Below, piece after piece: positions 16,759 through 25,620 of a DNA stretch of 64,000 nucleotides. The notes under the pieces were generated by a model. The model did no database searches. It saw only the letters and a program-made list of their open reading frames with translations, and was not told the origin of the DNA. The number at the start of each line of letters is the position of its first letter. The first letter of the stretch is position 1. The stretch spans positions 1 to 64,000 of the forward strand of contig ABYL01000013.1 in assembly GCA_000173575.1 (NCBI GenBank), given 5' to 3'. The position numbers and the translations under genes are program-made. This DNA is from Burkholderia sp. H160. GTDB lineage: Bacteria > Pseudomonadota > Gammaproteobacteria > Burkholderiales > Burkholderiaceae.

Positions 16759-17715
16759 TCACGCGGGATGCAGGCCACGCAGCAACTGATGCACACGCGA
16801 CAGATCCTGCTCGACGTGCCCGGCGTTCTCGAACAGCTCCGCGAGCCAATCGACGAACGCGCGCACGCGCGGCGACACGCGGCGATTTTTCACATACGCG
16901 ACCGAGACCGGCATCGGCACGGGTTTCCATTGCGGCAGCACTTCACGCAGCAGGCCCGAATCGAGGTAAGGCTGCGCGGCGATCCGCGCGGGCTGGATCA
17001 TGCCGAGGCCTTGCAGTCCGCAGGTCAGGTACGCCTGTTCGTCGCTGACCTGGACGAAGCCGTTGAGCTTGACCTTGCGCGCTTCGCCATCCACTTCGAA
17101 GTCGAAATCGCATTCGCGGCCGCTATGCGGCGACACGCAGTTGACCGCGACGTGCGCGCGCAGCTCGTCGAGATCGGCGGGCGAGCCGTAGCGATCCAGA
17201 TAGGCCGGACTCGCGCAGGTGATCTGATCGAGCGAGCCGAGTTGCCGCGCGACGAGATTGGAATCGGGCAATTCACCGAGCTGGATGCTGCAGTCGATTG
17301 CTTCGGAGACCATATCGACGGTGCGGTTGCTGACGCCGATCGCGAGATCGAGGTTTGGGTAACGGGTGTGGAAGTCGTCTAGCGACGGGAGCACGATTGC
17401 GCTGGCGACTGCGCTGGGCATTTCGATGCGGAGGCGGCCGGTCAGGTTGTCGGTCGAATTGCGGATGCTGGCTTCCATTTCGTCGAGGTCGGCGAGGATT
17501 TGCGCGCAGCGTTCGTAATAGGCTGCGCCTTCTGGGGTGATGCTTAGGCGGCGCGTCGTGCGGACTAATAGCGCTGTGCCTAGCAGGGCTTCCAGGTTCT
17601 GGACGATCGTCGTCGCCGTTGCGCGCGGAATGTTCAATGACTCCGCTGCGCGGGTGAAGCTGTTGGTGTCCACAATTCGGATGAATGTGCGCATTGCAGT
17701 TATTCGGTCGATCAC
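16759..17715 (-). CDS. LysR-family transcriptional regulator
   Basis: A 318-residue LysR regulator: winged HTH at ~10-65 (FTRAAESLNIPRATATTIVQNLE, then TTRRLSITPEG) and a periplasmic-binding-like effector domain from ~90. The CrgA/DntR-like N-terminus DRITAMRTFIRIVD is typical. A GTG start at 17715 is chosen because GGAG lies ~7 nt upstream on the minus strand. The open frame continues upstream into the palindromic repeat at 17762, and that extension is not protein-like for this family. Target genes are not evident. Confidence 0.9.
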   Translation of the reverse strand: MIDRITAMRTFIRIVDTNSFTRAAESLNIPRATATTIVQNLEALLGTALLVRTTRRLSITPEGAAYYERCAQILADLDEMEASIRNSTDNLTGRLRIEMPSAVASAIVLPSLDDFHTRYPNLDLAIGVSNRTVDMVSEAIDCSIQLGELPDSNLVARQLGSLDQITCASPAYLDRYGSPADLDELRAHVAVNCVSPHSGRECDFDFEVDGEARKVKLNGFVQVSDEQAYLTCGLQGLGMIQPARIAAQPYLDSGLLREVLPQWKPVPMPVSVAYVKNRRVSPRVRAFVDWLAELFENAGHVEQDLSRVHQLLRGLHPA

Positions 17716-17761
17716 TGGTTTGCTCCAAATGGTTTCTTTTTTGCCTGCGGCAGGCTGTCTT

Positions 17762-18295
17762 TGTTCTTGTGGTGTTGGCCTTTCCTTGATTTCGCGTCGG
17801 TCTATTAGCGTTGCCCCTGTGCGGGGCGGCACCTACTTTCTTTGCTGCTGCAAAGAAAGTAGGCAAAGAAGACAGCTCAAACCGCTAATTCTTAAGCGGG
17901 CACCGTGCTCCGCAAACGGCAGTGGTGCATCTGGAATCCGTGTTCCCGCACATTCCACGTCAGTGACAAAGCCGTCATCCTTCCCACTCCGCACTACGTG
18001 CGTCGCGGACGGGTATGCACGGGAAACCAACCGATGGTTTTGGAACGATGCTTCGGCGCGCGAAGCGCCGCCGGAGGTATGACTGCCTTGTCACTAACGC
18101 GGAGTGTGCGAAAACCCAGATTCCAGATGCACCACTACCCGCGGTAAACAAAGGGACCCGCTTAAGAGTTAGCGGTTTGAGCTGTCTTCTTTGCCTACTT
18201 TCTTTGCAGCAGCAAAGAAAGTAGGTGCCGCCCCGCACAGGGGCAACGCCAATAGACCGACACGAAATCAAGGAAAGGCCAACGCCCTAAGAACA
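17762..18295. repeat. ~534-bp palindromic repeat element with nested hairpins
   Basis: The two ~214-bp halves, 17762-17975 and 18082-18295, are near-exact reverse complements registered on one centre (about 18028.5) with no net insertion at the points checked; about 105 bp in the middle are less symmetric. Each half holds a 14-bp hairpin with a 4-nt loop (17832-17863 and 18194-18225, stem CCTACTTTCTTTGC). The short open frames in it, including one reading MPTFFAAAKKVGAAPHRGNA, belong to the repeat and are not treated as genes. It separates LysR from the alcohol dehydrogenase gene. The following 90 bp (18296-18388) are A-rich. Confidence 0.88.
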
Positions 18296-18388
18296 CAGAA
18301 AAAAGCGAAGGCAAAAAAACACAACAACAAAACAGAACCCCGCGCCGCAGGTGCGAAAAAACACCCGCAGCGCGGCCAAGAATTGCGC

Positions 18389-19441
18389 TTACTTCCGTAA
18401 CGAATCCATATCAACCACAAACCGATACTTCACATCGCTCTTGAGCATGCGCTCATAAGCTTGATTAATCTTCTGCATCGGAATCATTTCAATATCAGAA
18501 GTAATCCCATGCTCACCGCAAAAATCGAGCATCTCCTGCGTCTCGGCAATACCGCCAATCAGCGAACCAGCCAGCCTGCGGCGCTTAAAAATCAGATTGA
18601 ACACTTGCGGCGACGGATGATCGTGCTCCGGAGCACCGACGAGAGTCATCGTCGCATCCCGCTTGAGCAGATTCAAAAACGGATTCAAATCATGCTGCGC
18701 AGCCACTGTATTGAGAATGAAATCGAAGCTATTCACATGCGCTTCCATCTCCTGTGGATTCTTCGACACCACGACTTCATGCGCCCCAAGCCGCTTCGCA
18801 TCCTCGACCTTCGACGGCGACGTCGTAAACAGCACGACATGCGCGCCCATTGCCCGCGCGAGCTTGACGCCCATATGGCCGAGACCGCCGAGGCCGACAA
18901 TCCCGACCTTCTTGCCCGGACCCGCGCCCCACGTGCGCAACGGCGAATACGTGGTGATTCCAGCACACAGCAGCGGCGCGACACCCGCAGGATCGAGATT
19001 CTTGGGCACGCGCAGCGTAAACGCCTCATCGACGACCAGTTGCGTCGAATAGCCACCATACGTGACTTGTCCGTCGACGCGATCGACACCGTTATACGTG
19101 CCCACCCAACCGTTCTCGCAATACTGCTCGAGACCTTCCGCGCAGCTCGCGCAAGTGCGGCACGAATCGACCAGACAGCCAACCGCGACGAGCTCGCCAA
19201 CCTTGAACTTCGTCACGCTCGGGCCGACCGCGGTCACCCGGCCCACGATCTCGTGGCCCGGCACGACTGGGTAAATCGTGTTCTTCCATTCGTTGCGCGC
19301 CTGATGCAGGTCGGAATGACACACGCCGCAGTACAGCACTTCCATCTGCACGTCATGGGCGCGCGGTGCGCGGCGCTGAAATTCGAAAGGGGCGAGCGGC
19401 GCGGTGGCGTCCGTCGCTGCATAGGCATACGTCGTGCTCAT
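18389..19441 (-). CDS. Zinc-dependent NAD(P)-alcohol dehydrogenase (YahK/CAD-like)
   Basis: A 350-residue medium-chain alcohol dehydrogenase. Catalytic zinc residues are Cys41 in CGVCHSD and the PGHE motif (His63/Glu64); the structural zinc is bound by Cys94, 97, 100 and 108. The cofactor motif GLGGLGHMG lies at ~176-184. The Cys-rich and CGVCHSDLH motifs resemble the cinnamyl-alcohol/YahK branch that reduces aldehydes with NADPH. GGAG lies 8 nt before the ATG at 19441; the longer frame to 19645 lacks such a site. It is divergent from an AraC regulator, a common arrangement for regulated dehydrogenases. Confidence 0.93.
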   Translation of the reverse strand: MSTTYAYAATDATAPLAPFEFQRRAPRAHDVQMEVLYCGVCHSDLHQARNEWKNTIYPVVPGHEIVGRVTAVGPSVTKFKVGELVAVGCLVDSCRTCASCAEGLEQYCENGWVGTYNGVDRVDGQVTYGGYSTQLVVDEAFTLRVPKNLDPAGVAPLLCAGITTYSPLRTWGAGPGKKVGIVGLGGLGHMGVKLARAMGAHVVLFTTSPSKVEDAKRLGAHEVVVSKNPQEMEAHVNSFDFILNTVAAQHDLNPFLNLLKRDATMTLVGAPEHDHPSPQVFNLIFKRRRLAGSLIGGIAETQEMLDFCGEHGITSDIEMIPMQKINQAYERMLKSDVKYRFVVDMDSLRK

Positions 19442-19777
19442 GGATAGCTCCAGCAAAGAGGGTGATGGTGCAACATGCGACGCGCCGGCGATGCGCAAGA
19501 CGGGTTGCGGATGCGGCGGTCCCCAGCATGAACCGGGATCGGGGAGCGTGCGTCGGTGGCCAACATTCGCAATCAGTCGGCTGATGGCGGCCAATGACCG
19601 CGCACGCTGCGCGCGGCGAAAAAGGTGATCCGGCAGGGTTCCCATCTTAGGAGTCCGACACCACTCGCGGAATACCTGATCGTCTTGAAGATTTGCCTAA
19701 AACTCTGGAAGGGCAGCGCGATAGATTGTTTGGTGCTAAATTTCAAGCACTATTCTCCTGGCTGTCACCATATCGTC
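19442..19777. other. Divergent regulatory region between alcohol dehydrogenase and AraC genes
   Basis: This 336-bp region should hold both promoters. A short inverted repeat GTGCT ... AGCAC (19733-19750, 8-nt spacer) lies 28 bp before the AraC ATG and could bind a regulator. No clear sigma-70 pair was found. Confidence 0.4.
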
Positions 19778-20746
19778 ATGTCCACTCAAGCTGCTGGTTC
19801 CGTTACGGACAATCCCGCGCAACGCCGCGTGCTCGAACTGTTCAATCTGCTCGCGCCGAATGCCGGCATTACGCATTCGAGCCTCGAAGGCGTCGACCTG
19901 CTGCGCGCGAATCGTCCGATGCCGCGCAGGCCGGTGATGTACGAGCCGAGCATCGTGATCGTCTGCCAGGGACGCAAGCGCGGCTTTGTCGGCGATCAGG
20001 TGTTCCAGTACGACGCGCAGCAGTACCTGGTGTTGTCGGTGCCGTTGCCGTTCGAATGCGAGACCGAGGCAAGCGAACAGGAGCCGTTTCTCGGCATCTC
20101 CGTGCGCGTCGATCTGACTATGGTCGCCGAGTTGCTGATGGCGCTCAACGAGACCCAGGGTATCGCGCAGCACGAACCGGCCGGCATCTACTCGACGCCG
20201 CTCGATCCCGCGCTGAGCGGCGCAGTGAAGCGTTTGATGGAAGCACTCGCAGCGCCGCTCGATGCGCGCATCCTCGCCCCTGGCATCGTGCGTGAAATCT
20301 GCTATCGGGTGTTGACTGGCGAGCAGGGCGGCGCGATTCGTGCGGCGCTCACGCATCAGAATCACTTCGGCCGCATCGCGAAGGCGCTGCGGCGCATTCA
20401 CGCGGACTATCACGGCTCGCTCGATGTCGATACGCTCGCCGCCGAAGCCGGCATGAGCCTCGCGGTGTTTCATGCGCAGTTCAAGGCGGTCACCGCGACC
20501 TCGCCGATGCAGTACGTGAAGACTACGCGTCTGCACCACGCGCGTTTGTTGATGGTGCAGGACGGTTTGAATGCGGGAGCGGCCGCAGCGCGTGTCGGTT
20601 ATGAAAGCGCGTCGCAGTTCAGCCGCGAGTTCAAGCGGCTGTTCGGCCTGAGTCCCATGGACGAGGTCAAGCGCATGCGCGTCGCTGCCGATGCGCCGCC
20701 GCCGCGCCCGCAGAAGCCGGTGCCGCGCTACGTTACCGCGGTCTAA
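19778..20746 (+). CDS. AraC-family transcriptional regulator
   Basis: A 322-residue AraC regulator: N-terminal cupin-like effector domain (residues ~40-190, with PSIVIVCQGRKRGFVGDQVF) and C-terminal double HTH (~220-310) with DTLAAEAGMSLAVFHAQFK, MQYVKTTRLHHARLL and ARVGYESASQFSREFKRLFG. The N-terminal type (AraC_N) is common in regulators of short-chain and medium-chain dehydrogenases, so the divergent alcohol dehydrogenase is the likely target. The stop overlaps the stop of the convergent oxidoreductase gene by two bases. Confidence 0.93.
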   Translation: MSTQAAGSVTDNPAQRRVLELFNLLAPNAGITHSSLEGVDLLRANRPMPRRPVMYEPSIVIVCQGRKRGFVGDQVFQYDAQQYLVLSVPLPFECETEASEQEPFLGISVRVDLTMVAELLMALNETQGIAQHEPAGIYSTPLDPALSGAVKRLMEALAAPLDARILAPGIVREICYRVLTGEQGGAIRAALTHQNHFGRIAKALRRIHADYHGSLDVDTLAAEAGMSLAVFHAQFKAVTATSPMQYVKTTRLHHARLLMVQDGLNAGAAAARVGYESASQFSREFKRLFGLSPMDEVKRMRVAADAPPPRPQKPVPRYVTAV

Positions 20747-21549
20747 AGCCCGCTGAACCAGTTGTACCCCTGATCCTCCCAGTAGCCGCCCGGATTCGTA
20801 TTGGTCACGAAGATCGCCGCGATGTGCTTCGGGTTCTTGAAGCCGAGCTTGGTCGGCACGCGCAGCTTCAGCGGATAGCCGTATCGGGCCGGCAGCGGCG
20901 CGTTGCGGAAATCGAGCGTCAATTGCGTTTGCGGATGCAGCGCGGTCGCCATGTCGAGGCTCGAGTAGTAGCGGTCCGCGCATTTGAAGCCCACATAGCG
21001 CGCATTCAAATCGGCGCCGATCCGTTCGAGAAACGTGCGAAACGGCACGCCGCGCCATTGTCCGATCGCGCTCCAGCCTTCGATGCACACGTGACGCGTG
21101 ATCTGCGAGACCTGCGGCAGCGCGCGCAACTGCTCGAGACTCCAGCTGCGTTTGTCAGCAACGAGCCCCGACACTTCGAGCCGATAGGTCGAGCCGTCGA
21201 TATCCGGCGCATTGAACTCGGGATAGAACGCGTTGAACGGAAACGGATCGGTGATATCGCGCGCCGAATAGGTTGGCGCGAGTTTGTTGCGATCGAACAG
21301 CCATGCCTGCACGCGATCGTTCCAGCGCGACATCGCCCACAGCACTTTGTCGACGGTATCGTTGTCCTGCATATTGCAGCCGGACAGCATCGCGAGCGCG
21401 CCGATCGACAACGACGAGCGCAGGAATAATCGGCGTTGCAACCGCTCGATCTGTGGCCGGTGCTCGGCGAGCACGATGCGTGAGCGGCGCGTGTCTTCTG
21501 CATTGGCGTGCGTATCGTTCGCCTTATCGGTGCGTTGCGGGGCGCTCAT
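20743..21549 (-). CDS. MsrP-like molybdopterin oxidoreductase, Tat-exported lipoprotein
   Basis: A 268-residue SUOX-fold protein. The N-terminus carries a twin-arginine motif RRLFLRSS (39-46) followed by a hydrophobic stretch and lipobox LSGC (Cys58), so it is probably a Tat-exported lipoprotein. The Mo-coordinating Cys155 sits in HVCIEGWS, four residues before Trp159, and WRGVPF, FKCADRYYSSLDM and KLRVPTKLG complete the cofactor pocket. It resembles MsrP (YedY), which reduces methionine sulfoxide in periplasmic proteins, though it is shorter. It overlaps the upstream cytochrome gene in an ATGA. Confidence 0.88.
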   Translation of the reverse strand: MSAPQRTDKANDTHANAEDTRRSRIVLAEHRPQIERLQRRLFLRSSLSIGALAMLSGCNMQDNDTVDKVLWAMSRWNDRVQAWLFDRNKLAPTYSARDITDPFPFNAFYPEFNAPDIDGSTYRLEVSGLVADKRSWSLEQLRALPQVSQITRHVCIEGWSAIGQWRGVPFRTFLERIGADLNARYVGFKCADRYYSSLDMATALHPQTQLTLDFRNAPLPARYGYPLKLRVPTKLGFKNPKHIAAIFVTNTNPGGYWEDQGYNWFSGL

Positions 21550-22196
21550 GCGCGAGTCCTCTGGTGTGCTGGATCGATGCGATGCGTGCCGCGCCGGGCG
21601 CGTCCGGTGAACATCGGCGGCAACGTACGCGGCACCAGCAGCACCAGCATCAGATGCACGACGACAAAGCCGACCACGCCGGCCATCGCGATGAAATGAA
21701 CGCGCCGCGCAAAATCGAAGCCGCCGAACAGCGCGGTCAACCACGAGAATTGCACGGGCTTCCAGATCGACAGCCCCGACGCGACGAGCAGCACGCCGAG
21801 CAGCAGCACCAGCAGATACAGCGCCCGCTGGACTGCGTTGTACTTGCCGCTCTCGTGCGGCAGTCTGAAGCGCAACGCAAGCGCCGCATCGCGGGCCATG
21901 TCGCGGGCACGAACCGGCAAAAGCTTGTGCTGCAAATGGCCGCTCGCCATGCCATACGCGAGATACAGCAGACCGTTCGCACACAGCAGCCACATCGCCG
22001 CGAAGTGCCACGCAATCGAGCCGCCCAGCCATCCGCCGAGCGTCGCCCAGACGGGAAAGCGGAACGGAAAGATCGGCGACGCGTTGTAGATCGCCCAACC
22101 GCTCATCACCATGCAGACCATCGCGAATGCGTTGATCCAGTGCGTCACGCGAACGACGAGCGGATGGACGATCGGAAATGCTGGAGATTCGAGCAT
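21546..22196 (-). CDS. Cytochrome b561-type membrane subunit
   Basis: A 216-residue integral membrane protein with about four to five helices (approximately 17-36, 54-80, 125-143, 165-188). Heme-ligand candidates are His13 or His19 in PLVVRVTHWI, His64 in AWHFAAM, His166 in RRVHFIA and His179 in VVHLMLV, the pattern of Ni-hydrogenase/thiosulfate-reductase cytochrome b. It should pass quinol electrons to the molybdopterin protein encoded immediately downstream, an MsrQ-like role with a different cytochrome family. The start overlaps nothing upstream; 43 bp separate it from the DUF5666-like gene. Confidence 0.88.
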   Translation of the reverse strand: MLESPAFPIVHPLVVRVTHWINAFAMVCMVMSGWAIYNASPIFPFRFPVWATLGGWLGGSIAWHFAAMWLLCANGLLYLAYGMASGHLQHKLLPVRARDMARDAALALRFRLPHESGKYNAVQRALYLLVLLLGVLLVASGLSIWKPVQFSWLTALFGGFDFARRVHFIAMAGVVGFVVVHLMLVLLVPRTLPPMFTGRARRGTHRIDPAHQRTRA

Positions 22197-22239
22197 TGGC
22201 TTGAAAGGCGAGAAGGCGGAGTGGAAACGATGTGCCGCT

Positions 22240-22869
22240 TTACATCGGCGGCGTCACCCCATGCTCGCCGGCCGAAATGAAATTCGCCGCCATCGAGCCG
22301 TCCGCATCCTTGTGCGCGAACAGCACGACCTTCGCGCCGGGCGTGAGCAACGCACGGCTGCCCGGCTCCAGACTGACGATCGGTACATCCTGCGGAATCA
22401 CGATTTTCTTTTCGCCATCCTTGTACTTAACGGTAATCGTGCGGCCGTTGCTGACCACGAGCGAGCCGACCGTGCCGTTCGTCATCGTGCTGTTCGCGCC
22501 GAGATCCCACGGGCGATGACCTTCGCCCATGCCGCGCATGCTCGGCGGAAACACGTGCACTTCGAGCGCCTTCAGCGTGCCGTCGGACTGCGGAATCGCA
22601 GCGGTGCCCACGTAGCTGTCGGGCTTGATGTCGGTGACGTTGGCGAGCGTGACGCCGCGAATCGGCGTGTCGGCGGCGAGCTTGACGTCGACGTCCTGGC
22701 CATCGCGGGTGTGGACTTTGAGCAGATCGCCCGACAGCGACGTCACCGTGCCGCGCACGCCGGTGGGCGTGGCGTTTTGTGCCGAAGCCGGGGACATCGT
22801 CGCGAACAGCGCGGCGGCGAGGGCGGGGACGGCGAGGGCGCGCAGCACTCGCGCAGATAGGGTCTTCAT
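22240..22869 (-). CDS. Secreted DUF5666-like protein
   Basis: A 209-residue exported protein: signal peptide 1-30 ending ASA-QN, then two small beta-rich repeats (GVRGTVTSLSGDLLKVHTRDG and VGSLVVSNGRTITVKYKDG) typical of the DUF5666 OB-like family. Activity is unknown. It lies upstream of the cytochrome/MsrP-like genes on the same strand and is divergent from a two-component system, so it is likely the first gene of the regulated operon. GGAG precedes the ATG at 22869 by 10 nt. Confidence 0.75.
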   Translation of the reverse strand: MKTLSARVLRALAVPALAAALFATMSPASAQNATPTGVRGTVTSLSGDLLKVHTRDGQDVDVKLAADTPIRGVTLANVTDIKPDSYVGTAAIPQSDGTLKALEVHVFPPSMRGMGEGHRPWDLGANSTMTNGTVGSLVVSNGRTITVKYKDGEKKIVIPQDVPIVSLEPGSRALLTPGAKVVLFAHKDADGSMAANFISAGEHGVTPPM

Positions 22870-22940
22870 GAGGCAACTCCAGGAAGGGGATACAGCGTGG
22901 TGAACGGTGTGGTCAGACTATTCCCCGGATCGGCTCATCA

Positions 22941-22969
22941 GGGTGACGGGAGGATGACAAAAACGTCAT
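22941..22969. promoter_or_regulatory. Candidate response-regulator binding site
   Basis: GGTGAC and GATGAC half-sites lie 11 bp apart (22942-22947 and 22953-22958), and the second forms an inverted repeat ATGAC-N6-GTCAT (22954-22969). Direct half-sites about one helix turn apart are typical for OmpR-type regulators. The site is between the divergent DUF5666 operon and the regulator gene. Confidence 0.5.
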
Positions 22970-23103
22970 GAACGGCCGACGGTGGCCACGTAGAATGGCC
23001 GCCGAGAGCACTGCAGGTTTTTTCCAGTCGCTTTCATCAGGTGTTTTTTGTGCGCGCGACGGCGGGCCTTCGGGGCGAATAGCGCGCAGGAGCAGCGAGC
23101 ATC

Positions 23104-23775
23104 ATGAGTATTCTCGTCATCGAAGACGACCCGAAAACCGGCGACTATCTGAAGAAAGGCCTGCGCGAGAACGGCTACGCGGTCGATCTCGCGCGCACCG
23201 GCACGGACGGCCTGCATCTGGCGCTCGAGCACGACTACGAGCTCGTGGTGCTCGACGTGATGCTGCCCGGTATCGACGGTTGGGAGATCATGCGGGCGTT
23301 GCGGGCGCGACGCGATCTGCGGGTCATCTTCCTGACCGCGCGCGATCAGGTCAGCGACCGCATTCGCGGTCTCGAACTCGGCGCCGACGACTATCTCGTC
23401 AAACCGTTTTCGTTCACCGAGCTGGTGCTGCGAATTCGCACGCTGCTGCGCCGTGGCGTGATCCGCGAGAGCGACGTGTTCGAAGTGGCCGACCTCAAGC
23501 TCGACGTGCTGCGCCGCCGGGTCACGCGCGAAGGCGTCGACATTCCGCTGACCAACAAGGAGTTCATGCTGCTGCATCTGCTGGTGCGCCGCGAGGGCGA
23601 GGCGCTGTCGCGCTCGCAGATCGCGTCGGAAGTGTGGGACATGAATTTCGATAGCGACACCAACGTGGTCGACGTGGCGATCAAGCGCTTGCGCGCAAAG
23701 GTCGATCACCCGTTCGAGAAGAAGCTGATTCACACGGTGCGCAGCATCGGCTACACGTTCGGCGACGGTGTATGA
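23104..23775 (+). CDS. OmpR-family response regulator (heavy metal/HprR type)
   Basis: A 223-residue regulator with receiver domain (acidic Glu7-Asp9, phospho-acceptor Asp51 in [13 protein letters not shown], Lys100 in DDYLVKPFS) and C-terminal winged helix (~130-220; [24 protein letters not shown]). It belongs by motif to the CopR/IrlR/HprR branch. The stop overlaps the kinase start (ATGA), so the pair is one operon. Likely target: the divergent DUF5666-cytochrome-MsrP-like genes. Confidence 0.94.
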   Translation: MSILVIEDDPKTGDYLKKGLRENGYAVDLARTGTDGLHLALEHDYELVVLDVMLPGIDGWEIMRALRARRDLRVIFLTARDQVSDRIRGLELGADDYLVKPFSFTELVLRIRTLLRRGVIRESDVFEVADLKLDVLRRRVTREGVDIPLTNKEFMLLHLLVRREGEALSRSQIASEVWDMNFDSDTNVVDVAIKRLRAKVDHPFEKKLIHTVRSIGYTFGDGV

Positions 23776-25172
23776 AACTCTGGACCGAACGCTCGCTGAT
23801 CGCGCGCACCACCTTGCTGTTTGCGCTGATCGCCTGCGTGGTGATCGGTTCGCTCGGTGCGTATTTCTATCATTCCGCCGAAGTCTCGCTGCAACGTCGC
23901 GCCGACGTCGTGCTGAGCGGGCGCGTCGGGCATTTCAGCCGCATCGTGCACGACCTCTACTCGGTTAGCGAACTGAAAAAACGCCCGCTGCTGTTCGAGA
24001 CGATGCTCGGCGCGGAAGAGGACGTGCTGATCTTCCGCCGGCCCGGCGAGGCGCCGTTCGTCGACGTGAATCCGGCCAGGCTCGCGGTACCTGATCTGCA
24101 GGATGCCGCGGCGGGCAACCTGCCACGTGCCGCCGACATCCGTCAGACGCGCTTGCCCGACGGCGTCCCGGTCCATTGGGCGATTGCGACCGCGAGGTCG
24201 CGCGAGGACGGCACCGAAGTCGAGGTGATCGCCGGTCACCCGATGACCCAGGAAATGCGCATGCTGGCCGCGTACCGCAACCGTATCGTGCTGGCGACGC
24301 TGACCGGCATGCTGGCCGCGACGCTGCTCGCTTATTTCGTGCTGCGCCGCGCGCTGCGACCGGTGCGCGAGATCGCGACACGTGCCGCGCAAATCAGCCC
24401 GGCGAATCTGGCGGTGCGGCTCGACGACGAGGCCGCGCCGGTGGAGCTGCGCCAGCTCACGCAGGCCTTCAATGCGATGCTCGACCGTCTCGCCGACGGC
24501 TATCAACGCCTGCAGCAGTTTTCCGCCGATCTCGCGCATGAGATTCGCACGCCGGTCGGCGCGCTGGTCGGCCAGACCCAGGTGGCGCTCGCGCAGCCGC
24601 GCGAACCCGACGAATATCAGCAACTGCTCGAATCGAATCTCGAGGAGTTGAGCCGTCTGAGCCATATCGCGGAGAACATCCTGTTTCTCGCCCATGCGGA
24701 TCATGCGGCGTTGTCGATCGAGCGGCAACCGGTCGATCTGCAGGGCGAGCTCGTCAGAATCGCTGACTATTTCGAAGGCCTTGCCGACGAACGCGGGATG
24801 CGCTTCGAAGTCGACGCGACTGGCGTGGTGTCGGCCAATCCGATGTTGTGGCGCCGCGCAATCAACAATCTGGTCGCTAACGCGGTGCGTTACGGTGCGG
24901 GCGATTCGATCGTGCGCCTGCGCGGCGCGCAGGACGAAGCGGGCGCGCTCGTGACGGTCGAAAACGAGGGTGATCCGATTCCCACCGCGCAGCTGGACCG
25001 GCTATTCGACCGCTTCTATCGCGGCGACGCGGCGCGCAGCGCGTTCACCGAATCGAACGGACTTGGGCTCGCGATCGTCAAGGCGATCATGCATCTGCAT
25101 GGCGGCAGCGCACAGGTGGTGTGTCCGCTGCCGGGCGTCGTGCGTTTCGAGTTGCGCTTCCCGGGCGCGTGA
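23772..25172 (+). CDS. Sensor histidine kinase (heavy metal/HprS type)
   Basis: A 466-residue membrane kinase: helix ~12-33, periplasmic sensor ~34-168, helix ~170-190, HAMP ~191-245, HisKA with His256 in [11 protein letters not shown], then HATPase with [11 protein letters not shown], a G1-type VENEGDPIP and [10 protein letters not shown]. Architecture and length match the CusS/IrlS/HprS group, which sense copper, zinc or oxidative stress; periplasmic ligand residues cannot be identified. It pairs with the regulator immediately upstream. Confidence 0.94.
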   Translation: MKLWTERSLIARTTLLFALIACVVIGSLGAYFYHSAEVSLQRRADVVLSGRVGHFSRIVHDLYSVSELKKRPLLFETMLGAEEDVLIFRRPGEAPFVDVNPARLAVPDLQDAAAGNLPRAADIRQTRLPDGVPVHWAIATARSREDGTEVEVIAGHPMTQEMRMLAAYRNRIVLATLTGMLAATLLAYFVLRRALRPVREIATRAAQISPANLAVRLDDEAAPVELRQLTQAFNAMLDRLADGYQRLQQFSADLAHEIRTPVGALVGQTQVALAQPREPDEYQQLLESNLEELSRLSHIAENILFLAHADHAALSIERQPVDLQGELVRIADYFEGLADERGMRFEVDATGVVSANPMLWRRAINNLVANAVRYGAGDSIVRLRGAQDEAGALVTVENEGDPIPTAQLDRLFDRFYRGDAARSAFTESNGLGLAIVKAIMHLHGGSAQVVCPLPGVVRFELRFPGA

Positions 25173-25276
25173 CTTGCTCGCGGCTTGGCTGCCACCGCGC
25201 TTCGGCGGGCGCCGCCTATACTTTTCAAGGCGCGTAACAAGGACCGCTGTCTGCCGCACTCACCAGGAGTCGCATC

Positions 25277-25579
25277 ATGGTCAAACTCGCTCTGTATGTC
25301 CGTCTGGAAGCCAAGCCCGGTAAGGAAAAGGAAGTCGAGGCGTTTCTGCTCGGCGGCCTGCCGCTCGTCGAGCAGGAACCGGCGACCACCGCGTGGTTCG
25401 CTCTGCAGCATGGCCCGTCGACGTTCGCCATTTTCGATGTGTTCGAAGACGAAGCCGGCCGCGACGCGCATCTGAATGGCAAGGTCGCGGCCGCGTTGAT
25501 GGAGAAGGCGGGCGAGCTGTTGGCGACACCACCGGCCATCGTCAGGGTGGACGTGCTGGCGGCCAAGCTGCCGGGCTGA
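25277..25579 (+). CDS. Antibiotic biosynthesis monooxygenase (ABM) domain protein
   Basis: A 100-residue single ABM domain, a small dimeric alpha-beta barrel. Visible features are the opening strand VKLALYVRLEAKPGKEKEVEAFL, PATTAWFALQHGPSTFAIFDVFEDEAGRDAHL, and the terminal strand. Related proteins include quinol monooxygenases and heme-degrading enzymes, but no substrate can be assigned. AGGAG precedes the ATG by 7 nt. It lies about 100 bp after the sensor kinase and could be read through from it. Confidence 0.82.
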   Translation: MVKLALYVRLEAKPGKEKEVEAFLLGGLPLVEQEPATTAWFALQHGPSTFAIFDVFEDEAGRDAHLNGKVAAALMEKAGELLATPPAIVRVDVLAAKLPG

Positions 25580-25620
25580 GCGTCGCACGGGGCGCCACGA
25601 GCGCCCAACGCAGTCGGCCT

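Noticed and set aside
17849-18400. Small open frames in the palindrome, including one reading MPTFFAAAKKVGAAPHRGNA
   Set aside because: They fall inside the inverted repeat, occur in mirrored form on both strands, and look like translation of repeat DNA rather than genes.
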